Source: Bacteroidales bacterium
Lineage (GTDB): Bacteria; Bacteroidota; Bacteroidia; Bacteroidales; UBA932
NCBI GenBank assembly: GCA_020026355.1
Contig: JAHHQP010000015.1
Span: 1 to 42,784, forward strand
DNA length: 42,784 bases
Direction: 5' to 3'
Shown: positions 9,150 through 15,524 of the stretch, one piece after another
How the letters are laid out: every line of letters starts with the position of its first letter
Position numbering within the stretch: the first letter of the stretch is position 1
Translations under genes and position numbers: made by a program
The notes under the pieces: model-generated
What the model saw: the letters and a program-made list of their open reading frames with translations, nothing else
Told to the model about the DNA's origin: nothing
The model's database searches: none

Positions 9150-9395
9150 ATGAAAAAAATTCTTGTAGTGCTGTCAGCAGCCGCACTTTTTGCTTCCTGC
9201 GCCAAGACAGACAAATGTACCTGCACTGTGGAACTGAAATCTGAAAACGGAAAAGTAACTGCAAAAGAAGTGACCATGCCTCGTCCTGAAGATGGAAAGT
9301 GTTCTGACATCAAGGTTTCTGACATCAAAGGTGACTTTATTCACATCAACCTCTCGAACGTAGCTAAGATCAAGTGCAAACCTTTGTATGAATAA
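9150..9395 (+). CDS. Small lipoprotein, function unknown
   Basis: The 81-residue product begins with a lipoprotein signal (MKKILVVLSAAALFASC), with Cys17 as the lipidated residue. The mature chain is about 65 residues and has three more cysteines (KCTCT and KCS, plus IKCK near the end). The cysteines may suit a redox role, because the next gene, nine bases downstream, encodes a membrane protein with a thioredoxin domain. The pairing suggests a shared transcript and possibly a substrate-enzyme relation, but that is inference. Confidence 0.75.
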   Translation: MKKILVVLSAAALFASCAKTDKCTCTVELKSENGKVTAKEVTMPRPEDGKCSDIKVSDIKGDFIHINLSNVAKIKCKPLYE

Positions 9396-9404
9396 TTGTC
9401 TTTC

Positions 9405-10448
9405 ATGACTTTATTGCGAATACTCTTAGGAGGTTTCTTCCTCTTTTCGGCTTGCTCGAAACTATTCTCGCTGGATAGTTTCGAGCTTTATGTTTTTTCT
9501 ATGGGCCTGGCCGGATTTGATGTCTGTGCCGTCGTCGCGCGTCTGGTCGTCGTTTTCGAACTGGTGATAGGCATTGCCTATCTGCTGGGCATCTACCGCA
9601 GGACGGTCAATCTGACGGCCTTGGTCTCATTGGTCCTCTTCTCTTTGTTCCTGGGCTGGAGAATGGCGCTGGGCGATGAACGCTCCTGTCATTGCATGGG
9701 CGAGATCGCTGATCTGAAGCCTTTCGATTCTCTGGTGAAGAACGTGATCTTGGGATTGATGTGCTGGCGTCTGTCAGTGCTGTACCGGAGGAAAGGACCG
9801 CGTACCGTTTCCTGCTGCGGCGGTGTGGAGGAAAGCTGCAGCTGCTGCACTTCATCCTGTTGCGGCAATGTCGTCGAGGATTCCGTGAACAGTCTGCCTG
9901 GTGTCAAAGGGTTCCGGAAGTGCAATGCTCAGGTAAAGGTTTTCCTGGAGCGTCAGCAGCGCTGGCTCCTGGTCGGTAGCCTTGCGGTTGCCTTGATTCT
10001 GCCTTTCGCCGTGACTCCGCCGGATTGCTTCCAACGTACCGGCGAGGGCTCGCATTATTTCATCGAACAGGAATTCACGCTTCGGGCTGCTGAACTTGGC
10101 CTGGATGAAGGCCGCAAGGTTCTCTGCTTCTACAGCACTGCCTGTGAGTTCTGCCAGCGATGTGCCAGCCGTATGGCCGGCATCATCCGTCATTATGGAC
10201 TTCCGGCAGAGGAGGTCCAGGTCATCTTCATGCAGTCGGAGGAAAATCAGGAAAGCGCTTCCCGTGCCTTTTTCGAAGAGTACGGCGAAGGCCTGCAGCT
10301 GCCTTTCCATGTGCTGCATCCTTTCGATTTCATTCCGATGACCAGCGGAAACATGCCTCTGGTCCTTCTGATCGAGGACGGCAAGCTGGTGAAGGAATAT
10401 GATTACACTTCCCTTGAAGATAGGGAAATCGTTGATTTTCTGCGGTAG
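9405..10448 (+). CDS. MauE/DoxX-type membrane protein fused to a thioredoxin-like domain
   Basis: The 347-residue product starts at the ATG at 9405 (a TTG lies in frame at 9396). Residues 1-130 form four hydrophobic segments of the MauE/DoxX redox-associated family, including CHCMGE. Residues 137-153 form a loop with seven cysteines (137, 138, 145, 147, 148, 152, 153), which is unusual. A further membrane segment (about 188-205) leads to a thioredoxin-like domain with CEFC at 247-250 and a third Cys at 253, followed by a segment ending in MPLVLLIEDGK that suits the cis-proline strand. MauE-like proteins pass reducing or oxidising equivalents across the membrane, so this is a likely periplasmic thiol-disulfide system. 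The substrate is unknown; the neighbouring lipoprotein is a candidate. Confidence 0.8.
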   Translation: MTLLRILLGGFFLFSACSKLFSLDSFELYVFSMGLAGFDVCAVVARLVVVFELVIGIAYLLGIYRRTVNLTALVSLVLFSLFLGWRMALGDERSCHCMGEIADLKPFDSLVKNVILGLMCWRLSVLYRRKGPRTVSCCGGVEESCSCCTSSCCGNVVEDSVNSLPGVKGFRKCNAQVKVFLERQQRWLLVGSLAVALILPFAVTPPDCFQRTGEGSHYFIEQEFTLRAAELGLDEGRKVLCFYSTACEFCQRCASRMAGIIRHYGLPAEEVQVIFMQSEENQESASRAFFEEYGEGLQLPFHVLHPFDFIPMTSGNMPLVLLIEDGKLVKEYDYTSLEDREIVDFLR

Positions 10449-10457
10449 GCTGGTAGA

Positions 10458-11798
10458 TCAGACCTGCTTTCCCATCCATTTGCCGGAAAGCAGGTAGCCG
10501 CCGCACATCAGGACCATCGGGATGCCATAGGCGAATTCCGCGGTCCAGCAGATCGCTACATTGGATTCCATCACGTGGATGACCAGCCAGCACCAGAACA
10601 TGTAGACTCCCAGGCTGACCAGTTCGCAGAAGAAGGCCATCCGAGTGTTTCCGGTACCGCAGACGGCCTGGTGCAGCACATTGGCCGGCACCGTGAAAAG
10701 GTAGGAAGTGCAGATCACCCACAAGGCGGGAACGGCTTCCTTGATGACTTCCATCTCGTCCGTGAAGATGCCTAATACCATTTCCGGTTCGAGGACCATG
10801 ATGAAGATCATCAGGGCGCAGGCGCCGTAGGACAGCTTCAGAATCCTCAGGACCAGGCTGCGCACGGCATGCGGGTGACCGTTCCCGATCAGGTTGCTGA
10901 CCAGAGAGCTGCAGGTCGCTGCAAAGGCCATCATGACCATCCAGAGCAGGTTGGACGTGCTGCGGATGATGGTGGAAATGCTCAGATACCTTTCGCCAAG
11001 GTGTTCTATATAGACGAAGAAGATCAGCCAGGTCGACAGAGAGATCACGTTCTGGATCATGGTCCAGATGGATACGCTCAGGATGTTGCCGAGTGTCTTC
11101 CAGCTGAAGGTCGGGAGACGGTCAAGTCCGTATTTCCTGCAGTCCACCTGTTTCCAGGTATAGAGGATGAAGAAGAGCAGCGACACACCTTCCGCAAGCG
11201 TGGAACCGATGGCGGCTCCGGTGATTCCAAGAGCCGGGAAACCAGCTTTGCCGAAGATGAGGATATAGTTGAAGGCCACGTTCGACAGCACCATGATGAC
11301 CGAGTTCAAGGTCAATGTCTTGGTCTGTGTAGTGCCGACGAAGAAAGCCCTGAAGATTCCGGTCGTATAGGCGAAGATCAGTCCGAAGGCTCTCCAGCGG
11401 ATATAGTCCAATGAGGCCTCGAGCACTTGGGGCGAGTCTATCATGTATTTCAGGATCAATGGGGCCAGGTATTCGCTCGCTCCGATGATGATGACGGCGG
11501 TGACGGCCAGGAAGGCGATGCCGTGGTAGAAGATCGTGCCGGTCTCGCTGTAGTTGCCCTCACCGTTCCTTCTGGCGATGATGATCTGTGAGCCGATGCT
11601 GAAGCCGAAGCCGATCATGAAGATGATCATGTAGAAGATGCCGGCCAAGGTAGAAGCACCCAGGGCGGTTTCGCTGACTCGTCCCAGGAAAGCGGTGTCT
11701 GTGATGCCGATCATCTGCTCCATCACGATACTGATGAGGATCGGGTAGGCGACCGTCCAGATCTGGCGGTAGGAATATGATGCGGAATCTCTGGTCAT
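10458..11798 (-). CDS. MATE-family multidrug/metabolite exporter
   Basis: The 446-residue product is an inner-membrane antiporter of the MATE family with about twelve hydrophobic segments. The start is placed at MTRDSASYSYRQ (11798), because the longer frame to 11834 contains a -7 promoter box. The N-terminal half reads IWTVAYPILISIVMEQ and ITDTAFLGR, the usual MATE opening with the conserved aspartate in the first repeat. Substrates cannot be told from sequence. It follows the PAP2 gene by 36 bases but has its own TATATTTG box. Confidence 0.92.
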   Translation of the reverse strand: MTRDSASYSYRQIWTVAYPILISIVMEQMIGITDTAFLGRVSETALGASTLAGIFYMIIFMIGFGFSIGSQIIIARRNGEGNYSETGTIFYHGIAFLAVTAVIIIGASEYLAPLILKYMIDSPQVLEASLDYIRWRAFGLIFAYTTGIFRAFFVGTTQTKTLTLNSVIMVLSNVAFNYILIFGKAGFPALGITGAAIGSTLAEGVSLLFFILYTWKQVDCRKYGLDRLPTFSWKTLGNILSVSIWTMIQNVISLSTWLIFFVYIEHLGERYLSISTIIRSTSNLLWMVMMAFAATCSSLVSNLIGNGHPHAVRSLVLRILKLSYGACALMIFIMVLEPEMVLGIFTDEMEVIKEAVPALWVICTSYLFTVPANVLHQAVCGTGNTRMAFFCELVSLGVYMFWCWLVIHVMESNVAICWTAEFAYGIPMVLMCGGYLLSGKWMGKQV

Positions 11799-11821
11799 GA
11801 CTGTTTTCTTGAAAAAGCCCG

Positions 11822-11829
11822 CAAATATA
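11822..11829 (-). promoter_or_regulatory. -7 element (TATATTTG, minus strand) of the MATE gene
   Basis: CAAATATA on the plus strand reads TATATTTG on the minus strand, 24 bases before the chosen start. It supports the shorter start and independent transcription. Confidence 0.55.
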
Positions 11830-11834
11830 AGCAT

Positions 11835-12941
11835 TTAAAAATAGAATCCGGAACTTACGCCCAGGAGTATGGAAGGGATGGGATAGGAGCCGTGCGTGGA
11901 GGCGAGATGCTCGTATTCGGCGAATGCTTTCAGCTTGAAGCTGGGTGCCGGACACCAGGCCAATGAGATGCCTGATACCACGTCGGCACGGTCCGGATCT
12001 TCTGCTGTCAGTCGTGCGTAACCCGCCAGCAGGTAGGCGCAGAACTGTCCGCGGCTTGCAAAGGGAAGGTTCCAGCAGCCGCCCGTCAGGGCATTGTAGA
12101 CATTGACATTCTCCAGAGAACCCGCACCCAGACGGAACATGACTCCGGCACGAGGAATGATCGGCAGGCTGGCGCTCAAGGCGAGGCTGCTGCCTCTGTC
12201 GGGGAGCTTTCCAGCTTCTTTCAGGTCCTTGCTGCCGAGCACGAAGCGACGAGCGATAATCAGGTCGAAATCATTGACCCGGGCCTCCTTGTCATAATGG
12301 AAAGGCTCTTTCCGGAAGGCTTTGTTCAAGCCTTTATCCTTGAATATCAGATCATTGACGAGATAACCCAGGTGGACGGAACCGATACCGATGAGGGCGC
12401 CTGCCAGGACATCGGTCATCCAGTGCCTGTCATTGGCCATCCGCATGACGCCGGTAGCTGCCGCGACGGTGTAGGCTCCGATGCTGAACCAGGGACTTCT
12501 CCAACCGTATTCCATATGCAGCATCGTCGCGAACGTGAAGGCTGTTGCAGTATGGCCGGAAGGGAAGGAGTTGCGTGCGCTGCCGTCAGGCCTCATCCGG
12601 CAGACGGTGTATTTGAACCCGTTGACACTTGCGGCCATGAAGGCGATGGAGAAAGCATCTGCGGCGAGCATTCTTCCCCAGGAACTCCGTCCCTCGTAGC
12701 CGAAAGCCTTGGTCAGCAGCAGTACGGCCGCCGGAGTGCACCGGATATAATCATCCGCACGGAACCGGAGTTCCGGAAAGGCATTTAGCCGGATCTGACG
12801 GAGGTCGGAATCCATGCTGGGCTGCCACGCCTGACTGTGGACGGGGATTTCCGGAGCGGTAAGCGCGAACTGCGCCCATGCCGATGCTGCAGTTCCTGCC
12901 GTGATCAGTACGGACAGGGTCAGGTAAAGTAAGCCTTTCAT
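11835..12941 (-). CDS. PAP2-family phosphatase with a C-terminal beta-rich extension
   Basis: The 368-residue product has a signal peptide (cleaved near AWAQ) and the three PAP2 phosphatase motifs: K-x6-RP in KYTVCRMRP, PSGH in SFPSGHTATAF, and R-x5-H-x3-D in RMANDRHWMTD. This family dephosphorylates lipid phosphates such as undecaprenyl pyrophosphate, phosphatidic acid or lipid A. About 150 residues follow the catalytic core; they are rich in alternating strands and end in GVSSGFYF, with a terminal Phe like an outer-membrane barrel. That suggests an outer-membrane or periplasmic enzyme. Substrate is not known. Confidence 0.85.
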   Translation of the reverse strand: MKGLLYLTLSVLITAGTAASAWAQFALTAPEIPVHSQAWQPSMDSDLRQIRLNAFPELRFRADDYIRCTPAAVLLLTKAFGYEGRSSWGRMLAADAFSIAFMAASVNGFKYTVCRMRPDGSARNSFPSGHTATAFTFATMLHMEYGWRSPWFSIGAYTVAAATGVMRMANDRHWMTDVLAGALIGIGSVHLGYLVNDLIFKDKGLNKAFRKEPFHYDKEARVNDFDLIIARRFVLGSKDLKEAGKLPDRGSSLALSASLPIIPRAGVMFRLGAGSLENVNVYNALTGGCWNLPFASRGQFCAYLLAGYARLTAEDPDRADVVSGISLAWCPAPSFKLKAFAEYEHLASTHGSYPIPSILLGVSSGFYF

Positions 12942-12973
12942 AGGTAGTGTGATTATTCTGGGTGATTTTGTAG

Positions 12974-13001
12974 CAAATTTATCATTTTTTCCTTAATTTT
13001 G
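12974..13001. promoter_or_regulatory. Divergent -7 elements for the PAP2 and AraC genes
   Basis: CAAATTTA at 12974-12981 reads TAAATTTG on the minus strand (33 bases before the PAP2 start). TAATTTTG at 12994-13001 on the plus strand lies 28 bases before the AraC start. The two boxes are only 12 bases apart, so the promoters overlap and polymerase binding at one should hinder the other. Confidence 0.6.
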
Positions 13002-13028
13002 GTCGATTTTACGTTTATCACTGAATAT

Positions 13029-13856
13029 ATGAACCCTAAATTCAAGAGTATGTTGAAAAATAAGTTTATATTCGATGAAATCGAGAATTGTCCGGAGAAG
13101 ATGAATGTCGTGAGATTGGACCTGAGTGAACCTGTCCCGCAGCATTGTCATTCGAAGGCACACATCTTTGTCGTTCTGGAGGGGGTCGCCTCGCTGGACG
13201 TGGAGAACAGCCAGTATGTCATCCCTTACGGTTATTTTGTCTGGGTTCCGTCGGAAGTCAGACACCGTGTCTCCTTCAGCGGGCATTCCGTCAGTCTCCT
13301 GAAAATTTATTTCCCGAACAATGTCCGGACGGCGGAAGTCTTTTCACAGATCGGTGTCTATCCGATGCCGCCGCTGCTGTACGGCATCATTGACCTTTTC
13401 AAGGAATGCTCCATCACCGTCGGAAGAGACGACTGGCGGTACGAACTTCTGGAGGCGACTGTGCATACCTTACCGCATATCATGGCGGATTTCCGTTTCA
13501 GCTTGAGATTGCCTACGACGGAGAACTGTACGGCCAGACGGATTATCGAGAATATCCACCGCGATTATTATAAGCCGCTCACGTTGCAGTTCATCAGCCG
13601 GTCTCTTGGACTGAGCGAAAGGTCGATCAACCGTTACATGCAGGCGGAACTGGGGATGTCCTTCACCCAATATCTGCGGACCTACCGCGTCATGAAGGCG
13701 ATCCGGCGGATGGCAGCTTCCGACGAAAGTCTCAGCAACATCGCTTACGAGGTCGGTTACGACAGCCTGACCGCTTTCAGCAATACCTTCTATAAGATTA
13801 CCGGCATGAGACCGAGCCAGTTTTTCCGGCAGGCGGACACGGAATGGATGCAATGA
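13029..13856 (+). CDS. AraC-family transcriptional regulator
   Basis: The 275-residue product starts at the ATG at 13029, 28 bases after a -7 box; the open frame itself begins at 12999 inside that box. The N-terminal half is a cupin-like sensing domain (HCHSKAHIFVVLEG with paired histidines, then GYFVWVPSEVRHRV). The C-terminal 100 residues hold the two AraC helix-turn-helix units (LGLSERSINRYMQAELGMSF and IAYEVGYDSLTAFSNTFYKITG). It is divergent from the PAP2 gene, which may be a target. The ligand is unknown. Confidence 0.9.
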   Translation: MNPKFKSMLKNKFIFDEIENCPEKMNVVRLDLSEPVPQHCHSKAHIFVVLEGVASLDVENSQYVIPYGYFVWVPSEVRHRVSFSGHSVSLLKIYFPNNVRTAEVFSQIGVYPMPPLLYGIIDLFKECSITVGRDDWRYELLEATVHTLPHIMADFRFSLRLPTTENCTARRIIENIHRDYYKPLTLQFISRSLGLSERSINRYMQAELGMSFTQYLRTYRVMKAIRRMAASDESLSNIAYEVGYDSLTAFSNTFYKITGMRPSQFFRQADTEWMQ

Positions 13857-13873
13857 TGGGATTTGACATTATG

Positions 13874-13915
13874 CAGCATTTGTCTTTGACATCTCGGACA
13901 AATGCTGTATCTTTG
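13874..13915 (+). promoter_or_regulatory. Promoter of the hemerythrin-LuxR regulator with an inverted-repeat operator
   Basis: TTTG (13885-13888), 19 bases, then TATCTTTG (13908-13915) is a perfect Bacteroidetes promoter. A perfect 11-bp inverted repeat flanks the -33 box: CAGCATTTGTC at 13874-13884 and GACAAATGCTG at 13897-13907, ending exactly at the -7 element. A protein bound there would cover both the -33 and the spacer, which suggests repression. The start of transcription would be near 13925, giving a leader of about 205 bases before the ATG at 14131. This leader holds a 29-codon open frame (13994-14083). Confidence 0.75.
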
Positions 13916-13993
13916 TACATTCGTACCGGACCAGATGGGTATAAAAAATATTGGCCGGATACATCACGCACCCGGACCAATAATCGTCTCGTT

Positions 13994-14083
13994 ATGGCTA
14001 ACGAATCTTACTTTGTTATTAAATGGCTTACGGGTACAAAAGTACTGCTTGTAGATAAGGTGTACAATACTAAAATCTACTGA
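13994..14083 (+). CDS. Possible 29-residue leader peptide before the regulator gene
   Basis: An ATG at 13994 opens a 29-codon frame ending in TGA. It lies in the leader between the strong promoter and the LuxR-type gene. The peptide is basic and partly hydrophobic (FVIKWLTGTKVLLVDKV). I do not recognise it and there is no independent sign of translation; it may be chance. Confidence 0.2.
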   Translation: MANESYFVIKWLTGTKVLLVDKVYNTKIY

Positions 14084-14130
14084 TTCTTGCAGCATCTGGA
14101 TGTACATTGATTACAAATAATTGGTATAGT

Positions 14131-15099
14131 ATGAATTTAACTGCAAAATACACAGCTGATTACGAAATGCGTGATCTTATCGGGGAAGACTCTGCCTTAT
14201 TGATGGTCATCAACAGATTCGGTATTTCTTTGGGATTCGGGGACAGCACGATCCGCAAAGTATGTGCTGATCAGCAGATCGACGAGAAGACATTCCTGAC
14301 CGTAGTGAACTTTCTCTGCGGTCGCCCGTACGAACTGGACAAGATCAAGCTCCCTTCCTTGCTGGGCTATCTGGAGAAGGGACACGACTATTTCCTGACT
14401 TTCAACCTGCCGTCCATCCGCAGGAAGCTTATCGAGGCGATCAACTGTTCCGATAATCCGGAACTTTCCATGCTCATCATCAAATATTACGATCGTTATG
14501 TCAATGAGGTCAGGGCGCATATGGATTATGAGAACGAGAAGGTGTTCACCTATGTCCGGGATCTGCTCAAAGGAGTGAAGGACAAGGACTATTCGATCAG
14601 GATCTTCGCGGAGAAGCACAATCATATCGATGAGAAGCTGTCCGAGCTGAAGAATCTCATCATCCGCTACTATCCGGACAAGAGCAACAACGATCTCCTC
14701 TATTCCGTTCTCTTCGACATCATCAACTGTGAGCAGGATCTGATTTCCCATTGTCAGGTAGAGGACCAGCTTCTTCTGCCGACCGTAATCAAGCTTGAGA
14801 AGACTGTCGCTGAGCTGAAAGGCAACATGCCGGTGCAGGTCGATACGGAAAACGAGGATGTCGTGGAAGAGAATGCCGTACAGCTGAGCCAGCGCGAGAA
14901 GGACATTCTGAAGTGCGTCGCGAAAGGCATGACGAATAAGGAAATTGCGGACAGTCTCTTCATTTCCGTGAATACGGTCACGAAGCACCGGTACAATATC
15001 ACTTCCAAACTCCAGATCCATACTCCGGCAGGTCTGACGATCTATGCCCTGGTGAACAATCTGGTGCATCTGGATGAAATCAGCAGTAATCTCGCCTAA
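14131..15099 (+). CDS. ScdA/YtfE-like hemerythrin domain fused to a LuxR/NarL-type HTH regulator
   Basis: The 322-residue product is started at the ATG at 14131 (a TTG at 14107 is in frame). Residues 20-60 resemble a degenerate ScdA N-terminal domain. Residues 80-215 form a hemerythrin-like four-helix bundle with the full di-iron ligand set: H85, H130-x3-E134, H163 (or H165), H207-x3-E211. Residues about 250-320 are a LuxR/NarL HTH (LSQREKDILKCVAKGMTNKEIADSLFIS, then VNTVTKHRYNI). The layout implies a transcription factor that senses O2, NO, peroxide or iron through its di-iron site. It lies two genes upstream of feoAB, and four nearby promoters carry a NarL-like 7-2-7 repeat. The family fits iron and redox control; the signal itself is not known. 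Confidence 0.88.
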   Translation: MNLTAKYTADYEMRDLIGEDSALLMVINRFGISLGFGDSTIRKVCADQQIDEKTFLTVVNFLCGRPYELDKIKLPSLLGYLEKGHDYFLTFNLPSIRRKLIEAINCSDNPELSMLIIKYYDRYVNEVRAHMDYENEKVFTYVRDLLKGVKDKDYSIRIFAEKHNHIDEKLSELKNLIIRYYPDKSNNDLLYSVLFDIINCEQDLISHCQVEDQLLLPTVIKLEKTVAELKGNMPVQVDTENEDVVEENAVQLSQREKDILKCVAKGMTNKEIADSLFISVNTVTKHRYNITSKLQIHTPAGLTIYALVNNLVHLDEISSNLA

Positions 15100-15111
15100 T
15101 TGTCCTGAACC

Positions 15112-15399
15112 ATGAATCTCAGCGGTCTTATCGTCGGTCTGGCTACCTTTCTGATCATCGGTGCCTTCCATCCTGTCGTCATCAAGACGGAATATCATTT
15201 CGGCGTGAAGGTCTGGTGGGTCTTCCTGCTGGCCGGCATCCTTTTCAGCATCGCGTCGCTTTTCGTGGAGAACACGGTAGCTTCCACGATTCTCGGCGTC
15301 ACTGCTTTCTCTTCTTTCTGGAGCATCCTGGAGCTGTTCGAGCAGCGGGAGCGTGTCAGGAAAGGCTGGTTCCCGAAGAAACTTTCCCGCAAGAAATGA
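15112..15399 (+). CDS. DUF4491 small membrane protein
   Basis: The 95-residue product has three hydrophobic segments (about 3-22, 32-50, 57-72) and a basic C-terminus (WFPKKLSRKK). The motif GAFHPVVIKTEYHFG is characteristic of the Bacteroidetes DUF4491 family, which has no known function. It follows the regulator by 12 bases and is probably cotranscribed with it. Its stop is two bases before the palindrome of the feoAB promoter. Confidence 0.8.
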   Translation: MNLSGLIVGLATFLIIGAFHPVVIKTEYHFGVKVWWVFLLAGILFSIASLFVENTVASTILGVTAFSSFWSILELFEQRERVRKGWFPKKLSRKK

Positions 15400-15401
15400 A
15401 T

Positions 15402-15450
15402 AATACCAAGTTCTTGGTATTGTCTCTTCTGTGATGGAGCGGTATTTTTG
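15402..15450 (+). promoter_or_regulatory. feoAB promoter with the best copy of the TACCAAG-N2-CTTGGTA operator
   Basis: TACCAAG (15404-15410), TT, CTTGGTA (15413-15419) forms a perfect 7-2-7 inverted repeat, extended to 9-2-9 by flanking AA and TT (15402-15421). The -33 TTG (15420-15422) merges with its right end, and TATTTTTG (15443-15450) follows 20 bases later as the -7 box. The centre is 31.5 bases upstream of the -7 box, near -42 to -43 relative to the expected start. That position suits an activator touching RNA polymerase as well as a repressor covering the -33. Confidence 0.8.
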
Positions 15451-15524
15451 CAAAATGGAATTCCGCGCATCTGTGATGTCCGGAATGATGGAATTTGTTC
15501 ATTCTATACTGAAAAATACATTTA

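Noticed and set aside
15402..15421. The AATACCAAG/CTTGGTATT palindrome as a terminator of the regulator-DUF4491 transcript
   Set aside because: The loop would be only two bases, the stem is AT-rich and no T-run follows; related copies at three other promoters at fixed distance fit an operator better.
15402..15421. The same palindrome as a Fur or FNR box
   Set aside because: It lacks the GATAAT-type repeats of Fur sites and the TTGAT-N4-ATCAA of FNR sites.
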